From: Cellulomonas edaphi
Lineage (GTDB): Bacteria > Actinomycetota > Actinomycetes > Actinomycetales > Cellulomonadaceae
DNA: 64,000 nt
Reading direction: 5' to 3'
Assembly: GCF_030362815.1 (NCBI RefSeq)
Contig: NZ_JAUCGR010000001.1
Span: 1,189,471 to 1,253,470, forward strand
The notes beneath the pieces are model-generated. The model did not search any database. It was not told the origin of the DNA and saw only the letters and a program-made list of their open reading frames with translations. A program made the translations under genes and the position numbers. Positions 26,034 through 36,939 of the stretch are shown here, piece after piece (within the stretch, counting starts at the first letter, position 1; every line of letters starts with the position of its first letter).

Positions 26034-26058
26034 GGAACTTTCCGCGCGCGTGCCGCGT
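26034..26058 (+). promoter_or_regulatory. ECF-type autoregulatory promoter of sigE
   Basis: GGAAC (26034-26038), then 16 bp, then CGTT (26055-26058), matches the -35/-10 pattern of SigE/SigH-class ECF promoters. It lies about 65 bp before the sigE start, so positive autoregulation is likely. Confidence 0.6.
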
Positions 26059-26124
26059 TGCACCCGATGCGACGCATCCGCTCCCGCCTGGGATGCTGGT
26101 GCCCCGTACCACCCGAGGAGTCCT

Positions 26125-26742
26125 GTGCCGTCCACCCCCCAGCCCGGCTGGCAGCCGCCGTCGTGGGAGCAGATCGTGCGCGATCACTCTGCCCGCGTCT
26201 ACCGGCTCGCCTACCGGCTCACGGGCAACCGGCACGACGCCGAGGACCTCACGCAGGAGACGTTCGTCCGCGTCTTCCGGTCGCTGCACACCTTCCAGCC
26301 GGGCACGTTCGAGGGCTGGATGCACCGCATCACGACCAACCTGTTCCTCGACCAGGCGCGCCGCCGCCAGCGCATCCGCATGGACGCGATGGGCGAGGAG
26401 GCGGACCGCTACCCCACGGCCGACCAGCTGGCCGCTCCCGAGCGGGCCTTCGAGCACGACAACCTCGACTACGACATCCAGCGCGCGCTCGACGACCTGC
26501 CGCCGGAGTACCGCGCGGCCGTCGTCCTGTGCGACATCGAGGGGCTGTCGTACGAGGAGATCGCCGTCACCCTCGGCATCAAGCTCGGCACGGTCCGCTC
26601 GCGCATCCACCGCGCCCGCGCGCGGCTGCGGGTCTCGTTGGAGCACCGCGCGCCTGCGGCTATCCATGGCGCTGCGCGGGGGACGGCTCTCGCCGACGCT
26701 GCGGAGCTGCTGGCCGACGCCCCCGGCGAGGTCCGGGCGTGA
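26125..26742 (+). CDS. sigE: ECF RNA polymerase sigma factor SigE
   Basis: A 205-residue ECF sigma factor. Region 2 covers [20 protein letters not shown] and [20 protein letters not shown], and region 4 covers [20 protein letters not shown] and [23 protein letters not shown] 26125 ([21 protein letters not shown]) is preceded by GAGGAG. It is followed by an overlapping anti-sigma gene, then htrA and tatB, the same order as the mycobacterial envelope-stress sigE locus, so it probably controls the envelope stress response. The C-terminal 25 residues are Ala-rich and variable. Confidence 0.94.
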   Translation: MPSTPQPGWQPPSWEQIVRDHSARVYRLAYRLTGNRHDAEDLTQETFVRVFRSLHTFQPGTFEGWMHRITTNLFLDQARRRQRIRMDAMGEEADRYPTADQLAAPERAFEHDNLDYDIQRALDDLPPEYRAAVVLCDIEGLSYEEIAVTLGIKLGTVRSRIHRARARLRVSLEHRAPAAIHGAARGTALADAAELLADAPGEVRA

Positions 26743-27722
26743 GCCACCTCGGTTCGCGGCTCAGCGCGCTCGCCGACGGCCAGCTCGCGCCCGCTGCGGC
26801 CGAGCGCGCCATGGCGCACGTAGCGGCGTGCGCCGAGTGCGCCGCCGAGCTCGCCGCCGCGCGCGCCGCACGTGCGGCACTCTCCTCGGCGGCCGACCCC
26901 GTCGACCCCGCGCCCGACCTCGCCGCGCGGCTGCTGTCGCTCGCACCGTCGGAGCCACCGGCAGGTCCGCCGCGTGCGGCCGACCCGTTCGCGCCGCCCT
27001 CGCGCCGCACGGCCCACGACGTCGCCTCGTACGGCCTGCACCGCGGGCCGGCCCGTCGCGTCTGGGCCGCGCGCACGGGCGGTGCCCTCTGCGGAGAGGT
27101 CCCGCTGCGCAGGGTCTCGACCCGCCTGGTGGTGGGCTCGCTGGCGGGGGTGGGCGCGGTCGCCGCGATGCTGTTCGTGCTCGGGGAGCGTCCGACGATG
27201 GCGCCCGAGGGGGCGCTGAGCGCCGACCTGGAGCTGCTGGGCCAGGCGACCACCGGGGCGTCCGGGAGCGGCGTGCGCGCCGCAGTGGCTCGGGACCTCG
27301 AGGACGGCGACGAGTCCGACGAGTGGCTCGCCGAGCACGGCTGGCCCTTCCCGGCCGACCTGCCCGCGGGTTGGGTCGTGACCGACGTGCGGCCCGCCGC
27401 GGACGGCGGGGTCGAGATCGACGTCGCGGGTCCCGACGGGCCCGTCGTGGTGACCGAGCAGGCCGGCCGGCTCGACTCGGAGCGTCTGGACGGCGCCGAG
27501 CAGCTGACCCTCGGCGGACGCGAGGTGGCCCTCCTGTCCCGCGAGCCGTGGCACGTGGTGTGGCAGTCGGGCGCCACCGTGGTGCAGGTGGTCGCGGCGC
27601 ACGAGTCCGACGCGGCCGCCGATCTCGTGGCAGGCTTTCCGGGCGGCCGGTTCGACGACGGCGTCCCCGCACGGATCCAGCGCGGGTGGACCACGGTGAC
27701 AGGAGTGTTCGACCAGTCATGA
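26739..27722 (+). CDS. rseA: anti-sigma factor with zinc-finger (RseA-like)
   Basis: A 327-residue protein. Its N-terminal anti-sigma domain carries the HVAACAEC motif (H-x3-C-x2-C, ZAS type) near residues 27-34. A linker and one membrane helix follow near 127-150 ([20 protein letters not shown]), then an extracytoplasmic domain of about 175 residues. That domain includes [17 protein letters not shown], also seen in actinobacterial anti-sigma factors. It would hold SigE inactive until zinc-site oxidation or regulated degradation. GTG 26739 overlaps the sigE stop, and its stop overlaps htrA by 4 nt. Confidence 0.9.
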   Translation: MSHLGSRLSALADGQLAPAAAERAMAHVAACAECAAELAAARAARAALSSAADPVDPAPDLAARLLSLAPSEPPAGPPRAADPFAPPSRRTAHDVASYGLHRGPARRVWAARTGGALCGEVPLRRVSTRLVVGSLAGVGAVAAMLFVLGERPTMAPEGALSADLELLGQATTGASGSGVRAAVARDLEDGDESDEWLAEHGWPFPADLPAGWVVTDVRPAADGGVEIDVAGPDGPVVVTEQAGRLDSERLDGAEQLTLGGREVALLSREPWHVVWQSGATVVQVVAAHESDAAADLVAGFPGGRFDDGVPARIQRGWTTVTGVFDQS

Positions 27723-29314
27723 CGACGCCCGACGAGCGGCCCGGCCCTTCCCCGGAGCCGACGCCGCCCTGGTTCGCGTCGCCTGGTGGCACCCGGCCGA
27801 TCCCGCCCGGGCCCGGGCCCGCGCCCGCAGACCCGGCGTCGAGCGCGCCCGGGGCGGGGGAGCCCGCAGGGCCCGTACCGGCAACGCCGGAACCCGCAGC
27901 GCCCGCGTCGGCACCGTCCCAGCCCGCAGCGCCCGGGCACGCCGCGGCCGCGTCCGCACCGGTCGCCCCGTCAGGCGCGAGCGCGCCCGACGACACCGCA
28001 CCTCTGCCGCCCGTCGAGCACGCGCCGTGGTCGCTCGAGGCGCAGCAGGCGTCGGCGTCGGCCCACCAGGAGCCCGTCGCCGCGGCGCCGTCGGTTCCCG
28101 GCTACGACGGCACACCGTTCGGCGCCGCCCAGGCACCCGAGCAGCCGCAGGGCTGGCCGCCGGGCGCCCCCGTGCACGCTGGGCAGCCTGCGGTGGTCCG
28201 CATCCGCAAGCGCCGGACCCTGTCCGTCGCCTGGGTGGTCCCGCTCCTGGTGCTCGCCATGCTCGCGGGGCTGGTCGGTGGGCTCGTGGGAGCCAACCTG
28301 TCGCACGACGACCATCTCACGTCCGCCGACCTTCCGACGCACGCCGCGGGCTCGCCGGCGACCGGGCCGCAGCGCGCGCCCGACTCCGTGGCGGGCATCG
28401 CCCAGAGCGTGCTGCCCAGCGTCGTCTCGATCGAGGCGACCTCGGGCGACGGCGGCGCCGCGACGGGCACGGGCTTCGTGCTGCGCGAGGACGGGTACCT
28501 GCTGACCAACAACCACGTCGTGGCGGGCGCCGCGGGCGCGGGCGGGACGCTCACCGTGACGTTCCCCGACGGCCGGGAGCGCGACGCGCGGATCGTGGGC
28601 CGCACGCCCGACTACGACCTCGCCGTGATCAAGGTCGACGAGAAGGGGCTCACGCCGCTCGTCCTGGGGGACTCGGGCGACGTCGCGGTGGGTGACCCCG
28701 TGGTGGCCGTCGGCGCTCCGCTGGGTCTCGCGGGGACCGTCACGACGGGCATCGTGAGCGCCCTCAACCGTCCGGTGTCGGCGGGCGACGCGGCGGACAT
28801 CGCGTTCATCAACGCGATCCAGACCGATGCGGCGATCAACCCGGGCAACTCGGGAGGGCCGCTGGTCGACGCGGCGGGCGAGGTCATCGGCATCAACTCG
28901 GCCATCGCCCAGCCGCCCGGCGGCGTCGGGGGCGTGGGCGGCAGCATCGGCCTGGGCTTCGCCATCCCGTCGAACCAGGCGCGCCGCACGGCGGAGCAGC
29001 TCATCGAGTCCGGCCGCGCCACCTACCCGATCATCGGCGTCTCGCTCGACCGCAGCTACGTGGGCGAGGGCGTCAAGGTCGCCACGGAGCCGCAGGGCGG
29101 CACCAGCCCGGTCACGCCCGACGGGCCCGCCGACCGGGCCGGCATCCGGCCGGGTGACGTGGTCCTGACGATCGACGGTCGCCCGGTCACCGACCCGAAC
29201 GAGCTCATCGTGGCGATCCGGGCGCACACGCCGGGCGACGTCGTCGAGCTGTCGGTGCGCACCGGCGACTCCGAGCGGACCGTCCGGGTCACGCTCGACG
29301 AGGCGGGGGACTGA
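27719..29314 (+). CDS. htrA: membrane-anchored HtrA/DegP serine protease with PDZ domain
   Basis: A 531-residue protein. A Pro/Ala-rich cytoplasmic N-terminus of about 160 residues leads to one helix near 168-192. The trypsin-like domain has catalytic His in NNHVVAG near 264, Asp in PDYDLAVIKVD near 298, and Ser in NPGNSGGPL near 378. A PDZ domain covers the C-terminal 100 residues (PADRAGIRPGDVVLTIDG). It degrades or refolds damaged proteins outside the membrane and may process the anti-sigma factor. ATG 27719 overlaps rseA, which places it in the sigE operon. Confidence 0.94.
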   Translation: MTTPDERPGPSPEPTPPWFASPGGTRPIPPGPGPAPADPASSAPGAGEPAGPVPATPEPAAPASAPSQPAAPGHAAAASAPVAPSGASAPDDTAPLPPVEHAPWSLEAQQASASAHQEPVAAAPSVPGYDGTPFGAAQAPEQPQGWPPGAPVHAGQPAVVRIRKRRTLSVAWVVPLLVLAMLAGLVGGLVGANLSHDDHLTSADLPTHAAGSPATGPQRAPDSVAGIAQSVLPSVVSIEATSGDGGAATGTGFVLREDGYLLTNNHVVAGAAGAGGTLTVTFPDGRERDARIVGRTPDYDLAVIKVDEKGLTPLVLGDSGDVAVGDPVVAVGAPLGLAGTVTTGIVSALNRPVSAGDAADIAFINAIQTDAAINPGNSGGPLVDAAGEVIGINSAIAQPPGGVGGVGGSIGLGFAIPSNQARRTAEQLIESGRATYPIIGVSLDRSYVGEGVKVATEPQGGTSPVTPDGPADRAGIRPGDVVLTIDGRPVTDPNELIVAIRAHTPGDVVELSVRTGDSERTVRVTLDEAGD

Positions 29315-29337
29315 CCGTGCCGGGCAGGCGCGAGAGG

Positions 29338-29343
29338 TAGCCT
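29338..29343 (+). promoter_or_regulatory. leaderless-type -10 element of tatB
   Basis: TAGCCT ends 6 nt before GTG 29350. It suggests tatB has its own promoter beside read-through from htrA. Confidence 0.55.
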
Positions 29344-29349
29344 GAGCCG

Positions 29350-29691
29350 GTGTTGTTCGACATCAACGGCGGGGAGCTGCTGGTCCTCCTCGTCGTCGCG
29401 GCCATCGTCATCGGCCCCCAGCGGCTGCCCGGCTACGCCGAGCAGCTGGGCGCGCTGGTGCGCAAGGCTCGTGTGTGGATGAAGGACGCCAAGGGCCGGA
29501 TCGACACCGAGATGGGCGACGACGCCCTCGACGTCGACTGGACGACGCTGGACCCGCGGCGGTACGACCCGCGCCGGATCGTGCGCGACGCGCTGCTCGA
29601 GCCGGACGTGCGGCAGGTGCCCGCCGCGGCGAAGGCCACGCCGCTGGCCACCGTCGCTGGAGCGGCGCCGTTCGACGACGAGGCCACCTGA
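29350..29691 (+). CDS. tatB: Sec-independent translocase protein TatB
   Basis: A 113-residue protein. One N-terminal helix (GGELLVLLVVAAIVIGPQRL) is followed by the P-x-x-L hinge and an amphipathic helix (AEQLGALVRKARVWMKDAK), as in TatA/B. Position after htrA and the initial FDINGGEL segment favour TatB over TatA. It would recruit twin-arginine substrates; the EfeB peroxidase in this window carries such a signal. GTG 29350 is the start. Confidence 0.9.
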   Translation: MLFDINGGELLVLLVVAAIVIGPQRLPGYAEQLGALVRKARVWMKDAKGRIDTEMGDDALDVDWTTLDPRRYDPRRIVRDALLEPDVRQVPAAAKATPLATVAGAAPFDDEAT

Positions 29692-29732
29692 CCGCGCGTC
29701 GGAATGGTGCTGAACACCCACCCGCGTACTGA

Positions 29733-31354
<1,622 letters not shown>

Positions 31355-31363
31355 GGTCGGCGC

Positions 31364-32380
31364 ATGAGTGAACCCGTGGGCGCCGGCCGGGCGCACCTCG
31401 CCGCGCCTCCCGACGACTCCACGGCCCCCGCGCAGGAGGCGCCCGCCGACCGGGCGACGGGGATCGGCGGTGTCGTCGCCCGCGTGAAGGCACTCCTCGC
31501 GTGGTGGCAGGAGAGCCGGCCCGGCCGGGCGAACGCACGCTTCATGGAGGCGGGCGGCGGCGTGATGACCGGCGGCATCGCCTACGCCGCGCTCTTCTCC
31601 GTCTTCGCCGGGCTCACCATCGGCTACACGGTCTTCATGGCGGTGCTGGGCGGCAACGACGAGCTCCGCCAGAAGGTGCTCGACTCGCTCAACGACAACC
31701 TGCCCGGCCTGATCGACACCGAGGGCACCGGCAAGGGCTTCGACCCGGAGACGACCTTCCAGCTCAGCGGCGGACTGACGGTCGCGGGGATCGTCGCGGT
31801 CGTGGTGCTCGTGCTCTCGGCGCTGTCCGCCACCGCGGCGCTGCGCACCGGCGTGCGCGCGATGTTCGCCGAGCAGAGCAAGGTCAACATGCTGGAGGGC
31901 AAGCTGCGCCAGCTCGGCGGGCTCGCCGGGATCGCGTTCGCCGTGCTGCTCTCGGCGATCCTCACCACCACGGTCGGCGCCGCGGCCCAGTGGGTGCTCG
32001 GCGCCCTCGGCTGGGACGACGCGGGCGGCGTGACGCTGCGGGTGGTGGGCGTCGTCGTGGCGTTCGCCGTCGACGCCGCGATGTTCCTGCTGCTCGTGAC
32101 GTTGCTGGCGGGGGAGGACCCGCCGCGGCGGGACCTGCTGCTCGGTGCGGTGATCGCGGCCACGGGGATCGGCGTCGTGCGGTTCTTGGGCACCTCCGTG
32201 GTGGCCGGCAGCGTGAACAAGAACCCGTTGTTCGCGTCGGCGACTGTGATCGTGACGCTGCTGGTCTGGGTCAACCTCATCGCGCGCATCGTGCTGCTCG
32301 CGGCCGCCTGGGTCGCCGACCCGCCGCAGGCCGAGGAGTCCGAGGAGGCCGAGGGCCCTGAGGAGCCCGAGCCGGCCTGA
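31364..32380 (+). CDS. YihY/virulence factor BrkB family membrane protein
   Basis: A 338-residue protein with about six helices: FMEAGGGVMTGGIAYAALFS, the region after GLTVAGIVAVVVLVLSALSA, and four more. The first helix region matches the YihY/BrkB family (R-x-x-x-x-GGxxAYxxLFS). The C-terminal tail is acidic (EESEEAEGPEEPEPA). The family was once called ribonuclease BN, but that is considered wrong, and its function is unknown. The downstream gene is convergent. Confidence 0.88.
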   Translation: MSEPVGAGRAHLAAPPDDSTAPAQEAPADRATGIGGVVARVKALLAWWQESRPGRANARFMEAGGGVMTGGIAYAALFSVFAGLTIGYTVFMAVLGGNDELRQKVLDSLNDNLPGLIDTEGTGKGFDPETTFQLSGGLTVAGIVAVVVLVLSALSATAALRTGVRAMFAEQSKVNMLEGKLRQLGGLAGIAFAVLLSAILTTTVGAAAQWVLGALGWDDAGGVTLRVVGVVVAFAVDAAMFLLLVTLLAGEDPPRRDLLLGAVIAATGIGVVRFLGTSVVAGSVNKNPLFASATVIVTLLVWVNLIARIVLLAAAWVADPPQAEESEEAEGPEEPEPA

Positions 32381-32417
32381 GGCGGCGCCGACCGTCGGGC
32401 GACGTGAGGGGCTGGGC

Positions 32418-33188
32418 CTAGCGGAGCAGCGCGGCGACGCCGTCCCGGTTGCCGAGCAGCGTCGCGAGCCGTTGCCGGGTGCTGGCCGGCTCGTCCCTCT
32501 CGCCCAGCCGCAGCATGCCCGGGTCGCCCGCACGCTGGCCGCCCTCGATCCGGTCGCACGCGTCGGTCATGCGGACGAAGACGTGGTCGAGGATGGTCGC
32601 GGGTGCCGGACCGCCGTACGCGTCGGCGATGAGGACGAGGCCGTGCGCGGCCGCCGCGGGGTCCGTTCCGAGGTCGAGCAGGGGCGAGTTCCACGCGAGC
32701 ATCGCCAGGTCGTCGAGCGGCACGCCCGGCCCGGCCACGTCCCAGTCGAAGACGCCGGCCAGGTCGTCGCCGTCGAATGCCATGTTGTACATCGCGCTGT
32801 CGTGGTGGCAGACGATCTGCCCCGGCGCGAGCGCCGATCGGACGAACCGCCAGCGTCGCTCACCGCGCGGGAACCCCGCGACCGCGCGGTGGTACTGGCG
32901 CAGCCACCGGGCGGCTGAAGCGAGCTGGGCGTCGGTCAGCGCGCGCTCACCGATGGGCACCACCTCGCCGGGCAGGTACGTGAGGATCTCGCGCCCCTGC
33001 TCGTCGATCCCCAGCACGCGGGGAATGTGGGGCAGGCCCTGGGCGTCCAGGTAGTCCAGGAGCTCGTGCACGGCCGGCGTCCAGGGCCCGGTGGGACGGC
33101 GGACCGTGTCGCCGACGAGCACCGCGCCGCCGACGTTGCCGCCCGGCAGGGGGACCTCCGCAGGCGCGAGCTCGGCGTCGCGGTTCAT
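32418..33188 (-). CDS. aminoglycoside phosphotransferase-fold kinase
   Basis: A 256-residue protein of the APH/choline-kinase fold. The catalytic loop is in VCHHDSAMYNMAFDG (H-x-D-x4-N). The metal motif is VFDWDVAGPGVPLDDLAML. The substrate is unknown, and nothing in the context suggests antibiotic resistance. ATG 33188 overlaps the DinB-like stop (ATGA); an in-frame ATG 12 nt upstream (33200) would lie within the preceding gene. Confidence 0.85.
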   Translation of the reverse strand: MNRDAELAPAEVPLPGGNVGGAVLVGDTVRRPTGPWTPAVHELLDYLDAQGLPHIPRVLGIDEQGREILTYLPGEVVPIGERALTDAQLASAARWLRQYHRAVAGFPRGERRWRFVRSALAPGQIVCHHDSAMYNMAFDGDDLAGVFDWDVAGPGVPLDDLAMLAWNSPLLDLGTDPAAAAHGLVLIADAYGGPAPATILDHVFVRMTDACDRIEGGQRAGDPGMLRLGERDEPASTRQRLATLLGNRDGVAALLR

Positions 33189-33712
33189 CGGGCACGCCAT
33201 CGGTAGAGGTCGCGGAGGAGCGCGATCTCCGCACCGTGGTGCGCGAGCTCGTCCGTCGCGTGCACCACGAGCGCCGCCCACGGCGACTCGGCGAACGGTC
33301 CCCACCGCGGTCCCATCGGCTCCCAGATGCCGTCCTCGCCGAGGCCCTCCATGGTGTCCCGGAAGGCGGCGGCCGCGAGCCGCAGGTCCGCGACGGCCGG
33401 GGCGGACGTACCGTGCCAGGCTCGTCCGAGTACGGCGACCGGCCGGGGCACGGGCGAGGCGTGCAGGTAGTCGGCGAGGCAGTCGCTGGCCAGGTGCCAC
33501 AGCCGCCACGCGATGGTCGTGACCGGAGCGGGCTCCGGGTCCGGGATCTCCCGCTCCGCCTCCCAGCCGTCCCCGACGGGTCGCACCGACCACGCGCCGT
33601 CGACGGGCTCCCACAGGTACTCGTCGTCCGTGAGCCCGGTGAGCCGCGCGTCGAGGCGGTTCCAGGCGTCGTCGTACCCGGCGAAGATCAGGGGCAGCAC
33701 CGCGCGATCCAT
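33185..33712 (-). CDS. DinB-like four-helix protein
   Basis: A 175-residue protein with the DinB/YfiT layout: YDDAWNRLDARLTGLTDDEYLWEP at the N-terminus, then WRLWHLASDCLADYL, and HATDELAHHGAEIALLRDLYR at the C-terminus. The three spaced histidines could bind a metal. Related proteins are thiol-dependent transferases (mycothiol or bacillithiol in Gram-positives), which fits a mycothiol producer, but the substrate is unknown. It has a leaderless-type promoter and is translationally coupled to the kinase gene. Confidence 0.82.
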   Translation of the reverse strand: MDRAVLPLIFAGYDDAWNRLDARLTGLTDDEYLWEPVDGAWSVRPVGDGWEAEREIPDPEPAPVTTIAWRLWHLASDCLADYLHASPVPRPVAVLGRAWHGTSAPAVADLRLAAAAFRDTMEGLGEDGIWEPMGPRWGPFAESPWAALVVHATDELAHHGAEIALLRDLYRWRAR

Positions 33713-33718
33713 GCAGCG

Positions 33719-33724
33719 ACCCTA
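33719..33724 (-). promoter_or_regulatory. leaderless-type -10 element of dinB-like gene
   Basis: TAGGGT on the minus strand ends 6 nt before ATG 33712. Confidence 0.55.
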
Positions 33725-33740
33725 GAGCCTCGGTCCGACA

Positions 33741-33821
33741 GAGCCCGGGTGCGACCAGGACCCGGCACCACGAGCCCGGATGCGACCAAGAACGGGAACG
33801 ACGAGCCCGGGTATGACGAAG
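33741..33821. repeat. 31-bp tandem repeat, about 2.6 copies
   Basis: Units starting GAGCCCGG(G/A)T(G/A) begin at 33741, 33772 and 33803, an exact 31-bp period with several substitutions. The array lies between the dinB-like promoter and the sdhB terminator and has no coding potential. Its sequence differs from the dapD-dapE repeats although the period is the same. Confidence 0.75.
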
Positions 33822-33846
33822 GCCCCGCCGGAACGGGGCCCTCGTC
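33815..33846 (-). terminator. intrinsic terminator of sdhCDAB
   Basis: On the minus strand, 13-bp arms (33834-33846 and 33815-33827) pair with one G-U and a 6-nt loop. It lies 10 nt after the sdhB stop. No U-tract is present. Confidence 0.65.
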
Positions 33847-33856
33847 GTGCGGAGAC

Positions 33857-34618
33857 TCAGAACGCGCGGGTGATCATCGCGCGCTTGACCTCCTGGATCG
33901 CCTTGGTGACCTCGATGCCGCGGGGGCAGGCCTCGGTGCAGTTGAAGGTCGTGCGGCAGCGCCACACGCCCTCCTTGTCGTTGAGGATCTCGAGGCGCTG
34001 GGCGCCTCCCTCGTCGCGGCTGTCGAAGATGAACCGATGCGCGTTGACGATCGCGGCGGGCCCGAAGTACTGGCCGTCGGTCCAGAAGACCGGGCACGAC
34101 GACGTGCACGCCGCGCACAGGATGCACTTGGTGGTGTCGTCGAACCGCTCGCGCTGCTCGGCCGACTGCAGGCGCTCCTTGGTCGGCTCGTTCCCCGTGG
34201 TGATGAGGAACGGCATGATCTCGCGGTAGCTGGCGAAGAACGGCTCCATGTCGACCACGAGGTCCTTGATCACGGGGAGGCCCTTGATGGGCTCGACCGT
34301 GATCGGCTTGGACGGGTCGAGGTCCTTGAGCAGCGTCTTGCACGCCAGGCGGTTGCGGCCGTTGATGCGCATCGCGTCCGAGCCGCACACGCCGTGCGCG
34401 CACGAGCGGCGGAACGTGAGCGAGCCGTCCTGCTCCCACTTGACCTTGTGCAGCGCGTCGAGCACGCGGTCGGTGCCGTGGCACAGCACCTGGAACTCGT
34501 CCCAGTGGGCGACGGGCGTGAGGCCGTCATCGCCCGGCAGGTAGCGCATCACGCGCAGCGTCACGGTGAACGACGGGATGGCGCCGACCTCTGCGGGGGC
34601 GTCGAGAACGGCGGTCAT
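33857..34618 (-). CDS. sdhB: succinate dehydrogenase iron-sulfur subunit
   Basis: A 253-residue subunit of complex II carrying electrons from FAD to the membrane. The [2Fe-2S] cysteines are in CAHGVCGSDAMRINGRNRLAC. The [4Fe-4S]/[3Fe-4S] cysteines are in CILCAACTSSCPVFW and CRTTFNCTEACPRG. The length is normal. The start ATG 34618 overlaps the sdhA stop by 1 nt. It is the last gene of the minus-strand sdhCDAB operon and is followed by a hairpin terminator. Confidence 0.97.
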   Translation of the reverse strand: MTAVLDAPAEVGAIPSFTVTLRVMRYLPGDDGLTPVAHWDEFQVLCHGTDRVLDALHKVKWEQDGSLTFRRSCAHGVCGSDAMRINGRNRLACKTLLKDLDPSKPITVEPIKGLPVIKDLVVDMEPFFASYREIMPFLITTGNEPTKERLQSAEQRERFDDTTKCILCAACTSSCPVFWTDGQYFGPAAIVNAHRFIFDSRDEGGAQRLEILNDKEGVWRCRTTFNCTEACPRGIEVTKAIQEVKRAMITRAF

Positions 34619-36465
34619 CAGTACTTACGCTCCATCGGCTGGTAGCGGGTCATGGTGACGGGCTTCGACCCCAGCACCAGCTGGTAGTCGTCGAAGACCT
34701 CGGAGTAGGCGAAGCGGCCCTCGGTGTCGCCGTCGCCGCCGCCCCACTGGCGGTGCCCGTCGGTCGGCAGGGGACGGCGGTAGGCCATCGTGTGCTTCAT
34801 GAAGCCCTCGTCGTCGCGCTTGGGGAAGTCCTCGCGGAAGTGCCCGCCGCGCGACTCCTCGCGGTTGAGCGCGCCGACGACGACGGTCTCGGCGATGTCG
34901 ATGAGGAAGCCCAGCTCAACGGCCTCGAGGAGGTCGGTGTTGAACGTCCGGCTCTTGTCCTGCACGGACACGGACAGGTACCGCTTGCGCAGCGCCTTGA
35001 TGTCCTCGAGCGCCTGCGTGAGCGACTCCTTGGTGCGGAACACCTGCGCGTTGAGGTCCATCGACTCCTGCAGGGCCTTGCGGATGTCCGCCACGCGCTC
35101 GCCGTCGGGGCGGGTGCGGATCAGCTCCAGGCCCGCCGTCACGGTCGCGGCGGGGTCCTCCGGGAGCTCGACGAACTCGGCGTCGACGGCGTAGGCCGCC
35201 GCGGAGATGCCCGCCCGCTTGCCGAACACGTTGATGTCGAGGAGCGAGTTGGTGCCCAGGCGGTTGGAGCCGTGCACGCTCACGCACGCGACCTCGCCCG
35301 CGGCGAACAGGCCGCGGATCACGTCGGTCTCGTTGCGCAGCACCTGCGCCTCGATGTTGGTGGGCACGCCGCCCATCGCGTAGTGCGCCGTCGGGTACAC
35401 GGGCACCGGCTCGGTGTACGGCTCGACGCCCAGGTAGGTACGCGCGAACTCCGTGATGTCGGGCAGCTTGGCGTCGATGTGCGCTGGCTCGAGGTGCGTG
35501 AGGTCCAGCAAGACGTAGTCCTTGTTGGGCCCCGCGCCGCGGCCCTCGCGCACCTCGTTGGCCATCGACCGGGCGACGATGTCGCGCGGGGCCAGGTCCT
35601 TGATCGTCGGTGCGTAGCGCTCCATGAAGCGCTCGCCCTCGGAGTTGCGCAGGATCGCGCCCTCGCCGCGAGCGGCCTCCGAGAGCAGGATGCCCAGGCC
35701 CGCGAGACCGGTCGGGTGGAACTGGAAGAACTCCATGTCCTCGAGCGGGATGCCGCGGCGGTAGGCGAGCGCCATGCCGTCGCCCGTGAGGGTGTGCGCG
35801 TTGGAGGTCGTCTTGAAGATCTTGCCCGCGCCGCCCGTGGCCAGGACCACGGACTTGGCCCGGAACACGTGGATCTCGCCCGTCGCCAGCTCGTACGCGA
35901 CGACGCCACTCACGGTGACCTCCTCGCCCTCGGGCACGTGGCCCGCGGCGAGGTCGTGGTCGACCAGCAGGTCGAGGACGTAGAACTCGTTGAAGAACTC
36001 GACCTCGTTCTTCACGCACTGCTGGTACAGGGTCTGCAGGATCATGTGACCCGTGCGGTCCGCCGCGTAGCAGGACCGGCGCACGGCGGCCTCGCCGTGG
36101 TTGCGCGTGTGCCCGCCGAAGCGGCGCTGGTCGATCCGGCCCTCGGGCGTGCGGTTGAACGGCAGCCCCATCTTCTCCAGGTCGAGCACCGCGTCGATGG
36201 CCTCCTTGGCCATCACCTCGGCGGCGTCCTGGTCCACCAGGTAGTCACCGCCCTTGACAGTGTCGAACGTGTGCCACTCCCAGTTGTCCTCCTCGACGTT
36301 GGCCAGGGCGGCGCACATGCCACCCTGCGCCGCGCCGGTGTGGGACCGGGTGGGGTACAGCTTGGAGATGACGGCCGTGCGGACGCGGGTCGACGACTCG
36401 AGCGCCGCGCGCATGCCCGCACCGCCCGCGCCGACGATGACGACGTCGTACTGATGGATCTGCAT
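34618..36465 (-). CDS. sdhA: succinate dehydrogenase flavoprotein subunit
   Basis: A 615-residue catalytic subunit oxidising succinate to fumarate. The FAD-binding motif is [15 protein letters not shown] near residue 10. The likely covalent FAD histidine is in [12 protein letters not shown] near residue 42. The substrate-site segments are [13 protein letters not shown] and [19 protein letters not shown]. The C-terminus ends [10 protein letters not shown], as in other SdhA proteins. It sits 15 nt after sdhD. Length and motifs are intact. Confidence 0.98.
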   Translation of the reverse strand: MQIHQYDVVIVGAGGAGMRAALESSTRVRTAVISKLYPTRSHTGAAQGGMCAALANVEEDNWEWHTFDTVKGGDYLVDQDAAEVMAKEAIDAVLDLEKMGLPFNRTPEGRIDQRRFGGHTRNHGEAAVRRSCYAADRTGHMILQTLYQQCVKNEVEFFNEFYVLDLLVDHDLAAGHVPEGEEVTVSGVVAYELATGEIHVFRAKSVVLATGGAGKIFKTTSNAHTLTGDGMALAYRRGIPLEDMEFFQFHPTGLAGLGILLSEAARGEGAILRNSEGERFMERYAPTIKDLAPRDIVARSMANEVREGRGAGPNKDYVLLDLTHLEPAHIDAKLPDITEFARTYLGVEPYTEPVPVYPTAHYAMGGVPTNIEAQVLRNETDVIRGLFAAGEVACVSVHGSNRLGTNSLLDINVFGKRAGISAAAYAVDAEFVELPEDPAATVTAGLELIRTRPDGERVADIRKALQESMDLNAQVFRTKESLTQALEDIKALRKRYLSVSVQDKSRTFNTDLLEAVELGFLIDIAETVVVGALNREESRGGHFREDFPKRDDEGFMKHTMAYRRPLPTDGHRQWGGGDGDTEGRFAYSEVFDDYQLVLGSKPVTMTRYQPMERKY

Positions 36466-36480
36466 CGTTGTCCTTAGTCG

Positions 36481-36939
36481 TTACCTGGCCGTGCAGAACG
36501 ACGGCAGGAGGTCGGGCGCGGCGTCGGGGCACGGGTTGAACGTGAAGATCACGAGCGTGCCCAGCACGACGGTCACCAGGAAGGCGAGGTAGAGCAGGCT
36601 CTTGAGGACCAGCCGCGTGCCGTCGCGCTCCGCGTAGTCGTTGATGATCGTCCGCACGCCGTTGGTGCCGTGGATCATGGCGAGCCAGAGCATCAGCAGG
36701 TCCCAGACCTGCCAGATCGGGTCGGCCCACTTGCCGGCGACGAAGCCGAAGTCGATGGCCTTGACCCCGTCGCCCGCCCAGAGGTTGACGAACAGGTGGC
36801 CGAAGATCAGCACCAGCAGCACGACGCCCGAGGCGCGCATGAACACCCAGCCGTACAGCTCGGTGTTGCCGCGCGTGGTCAGCCGGCTGGGCCTGGCGCG
36901 CGGCGGGCGCGGCGCCTTCGGGTCGGCGATCGCGGTCAT
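36481..36939 (-). CDS. sdhD: succinate dehydrogenase hydrophobic membrane anchor
   Basis: A 152-residue membrane subunit with three helices. They lie around RASGVVLLVLIFGHLFVNLW, with the likely haem-ligand His in FGHLF, then QVWDLLMLWLAMIHGTNGVR, and LLYLAFLVTVVLGTLVIFTF. It anchors SdhAB and forms the quinone and haem b site with SdhC. ATG 36939 overlaps the sdhC stop by one base (TGATG). The final Cys-containing tail is extracytoplasmic or short. Confidence 0.92.
   Translation of the reverse strand: MTAIADPKAPRPPRARPSRLTTRGNTELYGWVFMRASGVVLLVLIFGHLFVNLWAGDGVKAIDFGFVAGKWADPIWQVWDLLMLWLAMIHGTNGVRTIINDYAERDGTRLVLKSLLYLAFLVTVVLGTLVIFTFNPCPDAAPDLLPSFCTAR

Noticed and set aside
25314..26063. 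GTG 26063 as start of the O-methyltransferase
   Set aside because: It would add about 39 residues unlike the family, has no SD, and lies within the sigE -10/-35 region and upstream of the likely methyltransferase promoter.
32418..33188. Antibiotic resistance gene (aminoglycoside phosphotransferase)
   Set aside because: Only the general kinase fold is shown. The gene is coupled to a DinB-like gene in a core region with no mobile element.
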